A stretch of 35,475 nucleotides of DNA from Lachnospiraceae bacterium (GTDB lineage: Bacteria > Bacillota > Clostridia > Lachnospirales > Lachnospiraceae): positions 1 to 35,475 of the forward strand of contig JAFLSX010000023.1 in NCBI GenBank assembly GCA_022510705.1, given 5' to 3'. Numbering within the stretch: the stretch's first letter is position 1; every line of letters begins with the position of its first letter. The position numbers and the translations under genes were made by a program. Under the pieces are notes generated by a model that was given only the letters and a program-made list of their open reading frames with translations, did no database searches and was not told the origin of the DNA. This document shows, piece by piece, positions 1 through 7,180 of this stretch.

Positions 1-529
1 CACTTTGCGCAGAAATACCGGTACATACAGTCACCTCGTTTCCGCTGCCATAATCCGCTATCAACTCATAATAAGCATAATATGGCTCGCCTTCTACTAC
101 TACATTATTTGAAAAAAAGTTTCCGTTTGCCTTGAGTTGCTGATAAGCTTCTTCAGACAGCTTTGTCCCCACAGCCCGGCTTCCGTCCGAAGCGAGAACG
201 GTTGTTGCTCTTCTGGTCGTACCATAAAAGATTGCAACGTCTATGCCGGTATCCTTATTGTAGGTATCAATGATTGTGTTGTCCGCCGTCAGATTCAAGG
301 AACCGAGGTACAGGTCATCTCCCTCCAGAGAGAACGCATCCGTACTGGTAAGGTTAAACATCTCCTTGAGCGCATGATCGGATATCGCTAACCGTTGCTC
401 CAGCATCCGTTCTGCCATCAGATTGCCGGTTGCCCGAAGTGCTAATATGGCAAATGCCACAAGGATCACAATCGGCAATGCCACGCATAATAAAATTTTT
501 GTTGTTAAATTAATCTTAAGTTTACTCAT
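1..529 (-). CDS. Methyl-accepting chemotaxis-type sensor, N-terminal part (cut by window edge)
   Basis: The gene reads leftward from an ATG at 529 and runs off the left edge with 176 complete codons. The protein begins with a short basic stretch, MSKLKINLTTK, and then one hydrophobic membrane segment at about residues 12-32. An extracytoplasmic region follows that contains DVAIFYGTTRRATT and YYAYYELIADYGSG, which resembles a single Cache-type sensor domain. This layout is typical of methyl-accepting chemotaxis proteins in Clostridia. The HAMP and signalling domains would lie outside the window, so a histidine kinase or diguanylate cyclase with the same front end is possible. A weak ribosome binding site (AGAAAGG, 542-548) sits 12 bases from the start. 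The gene is divergent from the metal-trafficking operon and shares its upstream region. Confidence 0.7.
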   Translation of the reverse strand, partial: MSKLKINLTTKILLCVALPIVILVAFAILALRATGNLMAERMLEQRLAISDHALKEMFNLTSTDAFSLEGDDLYLGSLNLTADNTIIDTYNKDTGIDVAIFYGTTRRATTVLASDGSRAVGTKLSEEAYQQLKANGNFFSNNVVVEGEPYYAYYELIADYGSGNEVTVCTGISAQS

Positions 530-641
530 TATTTTAACATGCCTTTCTGTGATAGACATCGATGAGGCATGAAACCAACATCCAAATCGTTTGTCCTCTC
601 ACCGTATTTTTGTTATATCCCGTCCATAAGCTACTGGCAAT

Positions 642-670
642 ATTATAATCCAATCTTTCATAATATACAA
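642..670 (-). promoter_or_regulatory. Sigma-A promoter of the leftward sensor gene
   Basis: Read on the minus strand, a TTGTAT -35 (670-665) is followed after exactly 17 bases by a perfect TATAAT -10 (647-642). The -35 lies in the loop of the 13-bp inverted repeat at 652-687, and one repeat arm fills the spacer. A protein bound there would be expected to control this promoter. Confidence 0.6.
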
Positions 671-687
671 GTAAATTATGAAAGATT
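652..687. promoter_or_regulatory. Perfect 13-bp inverted repeat, candidate operator
   Basis: The arms are AATCTTTCATAAT (652-664) and its exact reverse complement (675-687), separated by 10 bases. No T-run follows on either strand, so this is not an obvious terminator. It overlaps the -35 and spacer of the leftward sensor promoter. The core ATTATGAAA recurs as ATTGTGAAA at 705-713 and, inverted, as TTTCACAAT at 778-786. This suggests a multi-site operator for one regulator. I do not recognise it as a standard Zur, Fur, NikR or ArsR box. Confidence 0.55.
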
Positions 688-702
688 TAGAAGTCTTTTA
701 CA

Positions 703-788
703 ATATTGTGAAAGCATTTCAATTTATAAAACCATTATAAATTTCCGGTGTGATTTCTTGACATTCTAAGGAAAGTGTTTCACAATAT
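703..788. promoter_or_regulatory. Second inverted pair of ATTGTGAAA-type half-sites
   Basis: An 11-base sequence at 703-713 (ATATTGTGAAA) is repeated as its exact reverse complement at 778-788. It matches the core of the palindrome at 652-687 with one substitution. The right copy lies near the likely start of the rightward metal operon, so one factor could control both divergent units. Confidence 0.45.
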
Positions 789-791
789 ACT
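758..791 (+). promoter_or_regulatory. Possible promoter of the metal-trafficking operon
   Basis: A perfect TTGACA lies at 758-763. The best -10 by sequence, TATACT (786-791), is 22 bases away, which is too far for a normal promoter. A 17-base spacing gives only CACAAT (781-786). The promoter is therefore either weak and activator-dependent or misplaced. The TTTCACAAT half-site overlaps both candidate -10 elements. Confidence 0.35.
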
Positions 792-833
792 ATGCATAAA
801 CGGTATGCGTATTTGGGAAAGGTGGTAATTTAG

Positions 834-1997
834 ATGACAAAAATAGATATATTTTCAGGCTTTTTGGGAGCCGGTAAAACAACCTTAATTAAAAAGCTGT
901 TAAAGGAAGCGCTGGCGGATACCAAGGTGGTGCTGATTGAAAATGAATTCGGAGAAATCGGTATCGACGGAGGATTTTTAAAGGAAGCCGGTATTGAAAT
1001 CAAGGAAATGAATTCGGGATGCATCTGCTGCTCCCTGGTAGGGGATTTCGGCACTTCTTTGAAAGAGGTTCTGACTACCTATACGCCGGAGCGTGTGCTG
1101 ATTGAGCCTTCGGGCGTGGGCAAGCTTTCCGATGTTATCCGGGCGGTGGAGAATGTGGCTGCGGATATTGAGGTGGAGGTAAATTCTGCGGTTGCCGTTG
1201 TAGATGCAGGAAAGTGCAAAATGTACATTAAAAATTTCGGCGAGTTCTTCTGCAATCAAATTGCCTATGCGGGAACCATTATTTTAAGCCGTACCGCGGG
1301 TATGAGTCAGGACAAGCTGGAAACCTGTATCTCCATGCTGCGGGAGTACAATAAAGAGGCTACCATTATCACAACTCCCTGGGAGGAATTACAGGGAACC
1401 GATATTTTGAAGACAATTGAGGGCGCAGATAAACTGGAAGATATGATAAAGGAACTGATGGAACAAGCTCATGATCATGAGCATGAACATCACCATCATG
1501 AGCATGGAGAGGATTGCACATGCGGCTGCCATGATCATCACCACGAGCATCATCATCACGATGATCATGACCACGAGCATCATCATCACGGCGATCATGA
1601 CCATGAACATCATCATGATGAGCATGACCATCATCACGATCATGGGCATCATCATGAGCATGGAGAGGATTGCACATGCGGCTGCCATGATCACGACCAT
1701 CACCATCACCATCATCATGCGGATGAGGTGTTCTCCAGTTGGGGTAAGGAAACGCCTGCGGTATATACTGAGGAGGAAATCTCAGGATTGCTGGATGCAT
1801 TGGAGAGCGGTGATTATGGCATGATCTTACGGGCGAAAGGAATGGTTGCCGCGTCGGAAGGTGAATGGATTTATTTCGATTATGTGCCCGGCGAGAGTGA
1901 TATTCGGAGAGGAAAGCCTCAGGTAACCGGTAAGCTCTGTGTCATTGGTGCTGAATTAAATGAGGATAAGCTGGAAGCACTATTTGGAAGGAATTAA
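834..1997 (+). CDS. CobW/COG0523 family GTPase with histidine-rich metal-binding insert
   Basis: This is a 387-residue G3E-family GTPase, probably a metallochaperone that inserts or delivers Zn, Ni or Co. The P-loop GFLGAGKT is at residues 9-16. The family CxCC metal motif is C63-I-C65-C66, and IEPSGVGKLSDV follows at about 90-101. A linker at about 212-297 is almost entirely His/Asp/Glu and contains two identical EHGEDCTCGCHDH modules. A CobW C-terminal domain closes the protein. The usual NKxD guanine-specificity motif is not visible: the equivalent strand reads ILSRTAGMS (150-158). The ATG has a good site (GGGAAAGG) 8-10 bases upstream. It is the first gene of an operon with a second GTPase and a ZIP transporter, which supports a metal role. 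Which metal is not shown by sequence. Confidence 0.9.
   Translation: MTKIDIFSGFLGAGKTTLIKKLLKEALADTKVVLIENEFGEIGIDGGFLKEAGIEIKEMNSGCICCSLVGDFGTSLKEVLTTYTPERVLIEPSGVGKLSDVIRAVENVAADIEVEVNSAVAVVDAGKCKMYIKNFGEFFCNQIAYAGTIILSRTAGMSQDKLETCISMLREYNKEATIITTPWEELQGTDILKTIEGADKLEDMIKELMEQAHDHEHEHHHHEHGEDCTCGCHDHHHEHHHHDDHDHEHHHHGDHDHEHHHDEHDHHHDHGHHHEHGEDCTCGCHDHDHHHHHHHADEVFSSWGKETPAVYTEEEISGLLDALESGDYGMILRAKGMVAASEGEWIYFDYVPGESDIRRGKPQVTGKLCVIGAELNEDKLEALFGRN
1494..1693 (+). repeat. Exact 44-bp duplication inside the His-rich region (1494-1537 and 1650-1693)
   Basis: The two 44-base copies are identical, including third codon positions. Each encodes the HEHGEDCTCGCHDH module. Between them are further short CAT/GAT/CAC repeats. 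The perfect identity suggests recent in-frame duplication or gene conversion, and this tract is likely to vary in length between strains. Confidence 0.85.
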
Positions 1998-2001
1998 GAA
2001 A

Positions 2002-2931
2002 ATGAAAGCTGTTTATATCATCAACGGATTTCTGGAGAGCGGTAAGACGGAATTTATTACCTATACGCTGGCACAGCCTTATTTTCAGATGCGTGGAAAG
2101 ACCTTGATTCTTCTTTGTGAGGAAGGTGAAGTGGAATATGATGCCGGACTCTTGAAAAAGAGCAATTCCATAGTGGAACTCATAGAGGAAGAGGCTGATT
2201 TTACTCCCAATCATCTGATTGAGCTGGAAAAAAAGCACAGGCCGGAGCGCATTATCATAGAATATAACGGAATGTGGAATTTTAAGAACATGAAGCTGCC
2301 CTGGCACTGGAAAGTTGAGCAGCAGATTACTACCATTGATGGCTCCACCTTTCCTATGTACTATACCAATATGCGCTCTCTGTTAGCGGAGATGATAAGG
2401 AAATCGGAAATGATCATTTTCAATCGCTGTGACGGCATTCAGGATTTAAGCAGTTATAAGCGGAATGTCAAGGCGGTCAATCCCAAAGCGGAGGTCATTT
2501 TTGAGGATTCCAACGGTGAGATCAATCAGATCATGGAGGATGATCTGCCCTATGACTTAAAGGCCGAGGTACTGAAGCTGGACGATTACGGCTATGGTAT
2601 CTGGTATCTTGACAGTATGGAGAATCTTGAGCGTTATATCGGAAGGACGGTGGAATTTACTGCCATGGTTCTTTTGCCGGAAAGTTTTCCTAAGGGCCAT
2701 TTTGTTCCGGGACGGATGGCGATGACTTGTTGTGCGGACGATATGGCTTTCTTAGGTTATGTCTGTGAATATGCAGATGCAGAGAGCCTGACCCAGAAGG
2801 AATGGGTCAAGGTGCGGGCAAAGGTAGCCAAGGAATATTGGGAGGACTATCACGGCGAGGGCCCTGTTTTACACGCTGTCAGTGTGGAAAAGGCGAAAGC
2901 TCCCAAGAATGAAGTAATCAGCTTTAACTAG
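2002..2931 (+). CDS. CobW-like GTPase fused to a TIGR03943/DUF1980-like C-terminal domain
   Basis: This is a 309-residue protein. The start is the ATG at 2002, four bases after the previous stop and preceded by GGAAGG; an upstream in-frame ATG at 1960 lies inside the first GTPase gene. The P-loop GFLESGKT is at 9-16 and an NRCD guanine-specificity motif at 141-144. The CxCC motif of COG0523 is absent. The C-terminal part, about residues 205-308, contains FVPGRMAMTCCADDMAFLGY and resembles the C-terminal domain of TIGR03943 (YcgR-like) proteins, where the CC pair (243-244) is conserved. It is tightly coupled to the His-rich GTPase and the ZIP gene. I infer a partner role in metal delivery. Confidence 0.82.
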   Translation: MKAVYIINGFLESGKTEFITYTLAQPYFQMRGKTLILLCEEGEVEYDAGLLKKSNSIVELIEEEADFTPNHLIELEKKHRPERIIIEYNGMWNFKNMKLPWHWKVEQQITTIDGSTFPMYYTNMRSLLAEMIRKSEMIIFNRCDGIQDLSSYKRNVKAVNPKAEVIFEDSNGEINQIMEDDLPYDLKAEVLKLDDYGYGIWYLDSMENLERYIGRTVEFTAMVLLPESFPKGHFVPGRMAMTCCADDMAFLGYVCEYADAESLTQKEWVKVRAKVAKEYWEDYHGEGPVLHAVSVEKAKAPKNEVISFN

Positions 2932-2939
2932 GAGGTCAT

Positions 2940-3728
2940 ATGAGTACAATTTTGCTGGCTTTAGAGGGTACCGGGTTTGCCTGGCTCATGACTACATTGG
3001 GCGCAGCTGTGGTCTTTTTCTTCAGAAAGGAAATGAAGGAAGCTGTGCACAAATCTTTTCTGGGATTTGCGGCAGGAGTAATGATTGCCGCAAGTGTATG
3101 GTCACTGTTGATACCGGCCATTGAACAGGCGGAGGAAAACGGCAGTATCGGATGGGTACCCGCAGCCGGCGGTTTTGTTTTGGGAGCTGTGTTTTTAATG
3201 CTGATGGATAAGCTGATTCCCCATTTGCACATCGGAGAGAGTCATGCGGAGGGACCCAAGACTTCTTTGCACAGAACCACTTTGATGGTGTTTGCTGTAA
3301 CCCTTCATAATATTCCCGAAGGGATGGCAATGGGGTTAGCCTTTGCAAATGCCGCCCTAGAGGGCGGAGGCGCTGCTTATGCTGCTGCTTTTGCACTGGC
3401 AATCGGTATCGGTATTCAGAATTTTCCGGAAGGAGCGGCCATTTCCCTGCCTTTGAAAAAAGAAGGAACTAGTTCCGGGAAAGCCTTTTTATGTGGTTGT
3501 ATGTCCGGCATTGTGGAGCCGGTCTTCGGCATTTTTACAGTGCTGTTGGCAACCATATTGGTGCCCTATATGCCTTGGCTTTTATCCTTTGCCGCAGGAG
3601 CCATGATCTATGTAGTGGTGGAGGAGTTGATTCCGGAGGCACATTTAGGTGAGCATTCCCATGCGGGCACGATTGGCGTACTGGTCGGATTTTTACTAAT
3701 GATGATATTGGATGTGGCATTGGGGTAA
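2940..3728 (+). CDS. ZIP-family (GufA-like) metal transporter
   Basis: This 262-residue integral membrane protein has about eight hydrophobic segments. It carries the paired ZIP metal-site motifs HNIPEG (123-128) and QNFPEG (160-165), plus EELIPE (228-233). His-containing loops are HLHIGESH (95-102) and HLGEHSH (235-241). ZIP proteins move Zn or other divalent metals into the cytoplasm. The gene begins 9 bases after the GTPase stop with an excellent AGGAGG site. The operon therefore couples a probable importer with two GTPases, one of which can bind metal through a large His-rich tract. Confidence 0.9.
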   Translation: MSTILLALEGTGFAWLMTTLGAAVVFFFRKEMKEAVHKSFLGFAAGVMIAASVWSLLIPAIEQAEENGSIGWVPAAGGFVLGAVFLMLMDKLIPHLHIGESHAEGPKTSLHRTTLMVFAVTLHNIPEGMAMGLAFANAALEGGGAAYAAAFALAIGIGIQNFPEGAAISLPLKKEGTSSGKAFLCGCMSGIVEPVFGIFTVLLATILVPYMPWLLSFAAGAMIYVVVEELIPEAHLGEHSHAGTIGVLVGFLLMMILDVALG

Positions 3729-3731
3729 GCT

Positions 3732-4502
3732 ATGGCAATCAGTTCGGAAAAAGAAATGATACAGCTGCAGAAGAGGCTGAAGGATCTGGCAGAAAAATCC
3801 TATAGGCAGAATATTTATACCTTCAGCACATTTTTGGGGCTGGCTGAGTTGGATACTTATTACAGGATGGAAAAAGAGCTTTTGTTTTCCCATCCTGCTT
3901 TATTTGGAGGAGATGAAAGGGCGGAGCGGAAGATGATACGCTTCGGTTCACCGGAGGAATTTGGATATACGGAAGAATATCCTATATCCTGCATTCATAT
4001 AAAGCCGCTGCTTGCAAAGTTTTCCGATGATTTTTCCCACAGGGACTTTCTGGGGGCTTTGATGAATCTGGGAATGGAGCGCGGCTGTATCGGGGATATC
4101 CGGGTAGGAGAGCGGGAAGGGTATCTCTACTGTCTTACTTCCATGGCGGCATTTATTTGTGAAAACCTGACGCAGATTAAGCATACGCACGTAAGCTGTC
4201 AGATAGTAGAGGAAATGGCCCGGACAAAAGCGGATGAACCGGAAATCAAAGAAGTGTTGACAAGTTCCCTGCGCTTGGACGCATGTCTCTCCAAGCTCTA
4301 TCAGATTTCCAGAAACGAAAGTCTGGCACTGTTTCAGAGCGCCAGAGTCTATGTGGACGGCCGTCTGGCAGAAAATAACAGCCGTATATTAAAGCCCGGA
4401 GAAACCGTCAGTGTCAGGGGATACGGAAAGTTTGTGTTTCTAGGCATAAAATATGAAACCAAAAAAGGAAAGCTCTGCCTGGAAGCAGAGCTTTACAGAT
4501 AA
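3732..4502 (+). CDS. ylmH: S4-domain RNA-binding protein YlmH (RqcP2-like)
   Basis: This 256-residue protein matches YlmH over its full length. The N-terminal and middle regions include the conserved HRDFLGALMNLGMERGCIGDI segment (about 113-133). An S4 RNA-binding domain lies at about 181-240 (LRLDACLSKLYQISRNESL, then RVYVDGRL). In Bacillus, YlmH binds the 50S subunit and can act in the ribosome quality-control pathway beside RqcH; an RqcH gene lies at 16803-18539 here. The start is 3 bases after the ZIP stop and the ribosome site is weak, so translation may be coupled. The last codons also form the terminator of the convergent pyr operon. Confidence 0.9.
   Translation: MAISSEKEMIQLQKRLKDLAEKSYRQNIYTFSTFLGLAELDTYYRMEKELLFSHPALFGGDERAERKMIRFGSPEEFGYTEEYPISCIHIKPLLAKFSDDFSHRDFLGALMNLGMERGCIGDIRVGEREGYLYCLTSMAAFICENLTQIKHTHVSCQIVEEMARTKADEPEIKEVLTSSLRLDACLSKLYQISRNESLALFQSARVYVDGRLAENNSRILKPGETVSVRGYGKFVFLGIKYETKKGKLCLEAELYR
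4461..4494 (-). terminator. Intrinsic terminator of pyrBI embedded in the ylmH 3' end
   Basis: The stem AAAGCTCTGC (4469-4478) pairs with GCAGAGCTTT (4485-4494) around a 6-base loop. Read leftward it is followed by CCTTTTTT (4468-4461), a proper U-tract for the minus-strand pyr transcript. On the plus strand no T-run follows. The whole signal lies within the last codons of ylmH. Confidence 0.75.
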
Positions 4503-4504
4503 AG

Positions 4505-4939
4505 TTATTTGAACATGGGAGCTGCTTTTTCTTCACAGTATTTACAGCGGTAAATTTCCTTCTGTTCATCGGAAAGCACGAAGATATGGGGGAGTTCCTG
4601 TTCAATGGAAGTAATACAGCGGGGATTTTTGCATCGGATCACATTCTTGATCATCTTAGGAAGTGCCAGTTCCTTCTTATCCACAATTTCACCATCCTTT
4701 ATCACATTTACAGTGATATTGTGGTCAATGAAAGCCAGTACGTCCAAATCCAACTGATTGATATCGCATTCTACTTTTAAAATATCTTTTTTTCCCATTT
4801 TTTCACTGCGGGCATTCTTTATAATGGCTACGGTACAATCCAGTTTACCCAGCTGTAAATGTTCGTAAAGATCCATACTCTTTCCGGCTTTGATATGGTC
4901 CAGTACAAAACCTTCTTCAATTTTTCCTACATTTAACAT
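4505..4939 (-). CDS. pyrI: Aspartate carbamoyltransferase regulatory chain
   Basis: This 144-residue PyrI is the allosteric nucleotide-binding subunit of aspartate transcarbamoylase. The zinc-binding C-terminal domain has Cys103, Cys108, Cys132 and Cys135 (CKNPRC ... CKYC), the usual C-x4-C / C-x2-C pattern. The start at 4939 is set by a strong GGAGGAAGAGCG just upstream. An in-frame upstream ATG at 4972 would overlap the pyrB end and lacks such a site. It follows pyrB with a 13-base gap and is convergent with ylmH (2-base gap). Confidence 0.95.
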   Translation of the reverse strand: MLNVGKIEEGFVLDHIKAGKSMDLYEHLQLGKLDCTVAIIKNARSEKMGKKDILKVECDINQLDLDVLAFIDHNITVNVIKDGEIVDKKELALPKMIKNVIRCKNPRCITSIEQELPHIFVLSDEQKEIYRCKYCEEKAAPMFK

Positions 4940-4952
4940 CGCTCTTCCTCCT

Positions 4953-5870
4953 TTAATCCACTGTGATGCCAAGCAGCGTCAGAATCAAGGCCATGCGTAC
5001 ATAAACGCCGTACTGGGCTTGTTTAAAATAGACGGCTCTGGGGTCTTCGTCCACTTCTACGGAAATTTCGTTGACTCTGGGAAGGGGATGAAGTACGAGC
5101 ATATCCTGTCTGGCCAGTTCCATCTTGGCGGTATCGAGTATATAAAAATCCTTCAAACGGACATAGTCCTCTTCATTGAAGAAACGTTCCTTCTGCACTC
5201 TGGTCATATACAGTAAATCCAAGGAAGGCATAACATTTTCCAGACGGATGACTTCCTCATAGGGGATATTCTTTTCCTTTAGCATATCGGTAATATAATC
5301 CGGTACCCTCAATTCCTCAGGGGAGATAAAGATAAAGCGGATATTGGGATAGCGTACCAGTGCATGGATCAGGGAGTGGACGGTACGGCCGAATTTCAGA
5401 TCGCCGCACAGACCGATGGTCAGATTATCCAGCCTGCCTTTTAAACTATGTATGGTGAGCAGGTCCGTCAGAGTCTGTGTGGGATGCTGGTGGCCGCCAT
5501 CGCCGGCATTGATAACGGGAATGCCCGATTTCTCTGCGGCAACCATGGGGGCGCCTTCTTTAGGATGGCGCATGGCACAAATATCTGCATAACAGGAAAT
5601 GATGCGGATGGTATCGGATACGCTTTCGCCTTTTGCCGCAGATGAACTGGCGGCATCGGAGAAGCCCAGAATCTGTCCGCCCAGATGCAGCATGGCGGAT
5701 TCAAAGCTTAAGCGCGTGCGGGTACTGGGCTCATAGAAGCAGGTGGCCAGTACTTTTCCGGCGCAGGCATGGGCATATTTGGCAGGATTCTGCTCAATGT
5801 CCCTTGCCAGATTGAAAAGAGTTTCCAATTCCTCGATGGTAAAATCCAGGGGACTCATTAAATGTTTCAT
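4953..5870 (-). CDS. pyrB: Aspartate carbamoyltransferase catalytic chain
   Basis: This 305-residue PyrB condenses carbamoyl phosphate and aspartate in pyrimidine synthesis. Visible motifs are the carbamoyl-phosphate loop STRTRLSFE (49-57), [11 protein letters not shown] (124-134) and HPLPRVNEI near the end. I chose the start at 5870 because [10 protein letters not shown] matches the family N-terminus and GGGAGGTG precedes it. A second in-frame ATG at 5927 has an equally good AGGAGGAAA site and would add 19 residues through a strong hairpin. Translation may begin at either. pyrI follows directly. No classical promoter is visible between this gene and the upstream hairpin at 5948-5981. Confidence 0.95.
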   Translation of the reverse strand: MKHLMSPLDFTIEELETLFNLARDIEQNPAKYAHACAGKVLATCFYEPSTRTRLSFESAMLHLGGQILGFSDAASSSAAKGESVSDTIRIISCYADICAMRHPKEGAPMVAAEKSGIPVINAGDGGHQHPTQTLTDLLTIHSLKGRLDNLTIGLCGDLKFGRTVHSLIHALVRYPNIRFIFISPEELRVPDYITDMLKEKNIPYEEVIRLENVMPSLDLLYMTRVQKERFFNEEDYVRLKDFYILDTAKMELARQDMLVLHPLPRVNEISVEVDEDPRAVYFKQAQYGVYVRMALILTLLGITVD

Positions 5871-5883
5871 AGTTACACCTCCC

Positions 5884-5902
5884 TGCCCGCCTTTGGCGGG
5901 CA
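5884..5902 (-). promoter_or_regulatory. GC-rich hairpin just upstream of the pyrB ribosome site
   Basis: TGCCCGCC and GGCGGGCA form a perfect 8-bp stem with a 3-base loop. It sits immediately 5' of the GGGAGGTG site of the 5870 start. It is inside the short in-frame extension that begins at 5927, so ribosomes starting at 5927 would unfold it. Confidence 0.6.
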
Positions 5903-5947
5903 TAAATTCAATATTTGAATGGAACATTCAAACTTTCCTCCTTATAA

Positions 5948-5981
5948 AAAAATCGAAGAGAAGTGAATCTCTTCGATTTTT
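5948..5981 (-). terminator. Terminator or attenuator between the nitroreductase and pyrB
   Basis: AAAAATCGAAGAG (5948-5960) pairs perfectly with 5969-5981 over an 8-base loop. On the minus strand it is followed by more T residues and then directly by the AGGAGG in front of the 5927 start. No good promoter fits between it and pyrB, so pyrB transcription may depend on readthrough, making this a candidate attenuator. On the plus strand it also has a short T-run. Confidence 0.65.
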
Positions 5982-5984
5982 GTT

Positions 5985-6524
5985 TTATTTATAAGATAGT
6001 AATTCCTCTACAGGTTTTCTTTTAGGAGCTACGGGTGACTCCGCGGGATAACCAATGGGAATCAAAGCTGCCAATTCTCTATCCTCAGGAAGCTCCAAAA
6101 GAGAAGCTGCTTTGGCTTCATCGAAAATACCCATAATAACAGTACCCAGTCCCTGTTCGTAAGCTGCCAGACAAAAGGCTTCAGCTGCGGCACCGGTATC
6201 GAACATCTGCCAACCGCCTTCTTTGGGGGTGCTGAAAGAACCGTCCCTTTCAAAACCACTGCGATTCTTGATAAAGGTAACTGCGATCAGTAAGGGTGCA
6301 TTCTTGATGATTTCACCGTTCTTTGCATAGGCGGAGGTACATTCCTCGGCAATTTTATCCTTGATCTCACCCTCCAGTGCAATATAGCGGACAATCTGCG
6401 TGTGTTTCCAGCTGGGAGAATAGGATGCCGTTTCCACAACGGAGGAAAGAACATCATGCGGTACGGGCTTGTCCGTAAACTGTCTGATACTTCTGCGTCC
6501 TCGGATACATTCATTGGCTGTCAT
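5985..6524 (-). CDS. Nitroreductase-family protein
   Basis: This is a 179-residue FMN-dependent nitroreductase-like protein. The N-terminal FMN-binding motif GRRSIRQF is at 9-16. A central SYSPSWKHTQ and a C-terminal IPIGYPAESPVAPKRKP are typical of the short nitroreductase family. Its natural substrate cannot be inferred. The start has a strong AAAGGAGG site and a clear promoter (6561-6589). A hairpin lies just after the stop, before pyrB on the same strand. Confidence 0.88.
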   Translation of the reverse strand: MTANECIRGRRSIRQFTDKPVPHDVLSSVVETASYSPSWKHTQIVRYIALEGEIKDKIAEECTSAYAKNGEIIKNAPLLIAVTFIKNRSGFERDGSFSTPKEGGWQMFDTGAAAEAFCLAAYEQGLGTVIMGIFDEAKAASLLELPEDRELAALIPIGYPAESPVAPKRKPVEELLSYK

Positions 6525-6560
6525 GGAAAACCTCCTTTATGCAATCTTTTTTCTTTGGAT

Positions 6561-6589
6561 ATGATACCACAATACAGGAAAAGTTTCAA
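6561..6589 (-). promoter_or_regulatory. Sigma-A promoter of the nitroreductase gene
   Basis: Read leftward, TTGAAA (6589-6584) is followed after 17 bases by TATCAT (6566-6561). The start of transcription would lie about 30 bases upstream of the ATG at 6524. Confidence 0.6.
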
Positions 6590-6641
6590 TGTGAAAATTA
6601 CGGTCAGAAGCATACAAAATTTCAACCCTTTTCAATATTTC

Positions 6642-6670
6642 TTGCATATTGCAGGGGCTTCTATTATAAT
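6642..6670 (+). promoter_or_regulatory. Sigma-A promoter of the PH-domain gene
   Basis: TTGCAT (6642-6647) is followed after exactly 17 bases by a perfect TATAAT (6665-6670). The start codon of the next gene is at 6732, giving a leader of about 55 bases. Confidence 0.75.
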
Positions 6671-6731
6671 GAAATGGAAAACACTAGGAAGTATGCCTGT
6701 AGTATCATACGGCAGAAGGGGAGAAGAGAAT

Positions 6732-7130
6732 ATGGCAAAGAATCAGGACAATGGCGTTGTATATAAAGAGAGAAAGAGATGGCTGTTTTTAGGCTTGCCT
6801 TTTACCTTTACCAAATATATTATTAGGGACGATATGCTGACAGTGAATCAGGGCTTTTTCAGAAAAGTGGAAAATGACTGCTATATGTATAAAGTACAGG
6901 ATGTGCAGCATACGGCCGGCCTGATGGAGCGCATCTTTGGATTGGGCAGCATTACTTGCTTTACGGGTGACACCACCCATCCTAAGTTAGAGCTTACCCA
7001 TATCAAGCACTCAAAGGAGATCAAGAATTACATTTTGGATGCATCGGAAGCCGCGCGCATGAAGAGACGCACTCTGAACACACTGGATATCGGAACGGGC
7101 GCGATGATGGATATAGACGACGGCGTATAG
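6732..7130 (+). CDS. Small bacterial PH-domain (bPH_2, YdbS/YdbT-like) protein
   Basis: This is a 132-residue protein. The ATG at 6732 has GGGGAGAAG upstream; the longer open frame from 6402 covers promoter DNA and is not used. The central part, YIIRDDMLTVNQGFFRKVEN followed by KVQDVQHTAGLMERIFGLGSI, fits the bacterial PH domain (PF03703). That domain is usually tethered to membranes, but only a short hydrophobic patch (about 18-26) is present here. The end is acidic and Asp-rich. The gene is monocistronic with its own promoter and terminator. Function unknown. Confidence 0.75.
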   Translation: MAKNQDNGVVYKERKRWLFLGLPFTFTKYIIRDDMLTVNQGFFRKVENDCYMYKVQDVQHTAGLMERIFGLGSITCFTGDTTHPKLELTHIKHSKEIKNYILDASEAARMKRRTLNTLDIGTGAMMDIDDGV

Positions 7131-7145
7131 ATAGTATATCAAAAT

Positions 7146-7180
7146 AGGACGGTGGTAGGTTTACCCCCGTCCTTCGTTTT
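7146..7180 (+). terminator. Terminator after the PH-domain gene
   Basis: AGGACGG (7146-7152) pairs with CCGTCCT (7167-7173), with an inner GGT/ACC extension, followed by TCGTTTT. It overlaps the last codons of the convergent minus-strand gene. Confidence 0.6.

Noticed and set aside
137..391. Plus-strand open frame opposite the left-edge sensor
   Set aside because: It is antisense to a protein with a clear membrane segment and Cache-like region, and has no ribosome site or recognisable sequence.
569..769. 66-residue open frame in the sensor/metal-operon gap
   Set aside because: It runs through the operator repeats and promoter elements and has no ribosome site.
1369..1824. Open frames in other frames of the His-rich tract
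   Set aside because: Low-complexity CAT/GAT repeats stay open in several frames; the real frame has the GTPase motifs.
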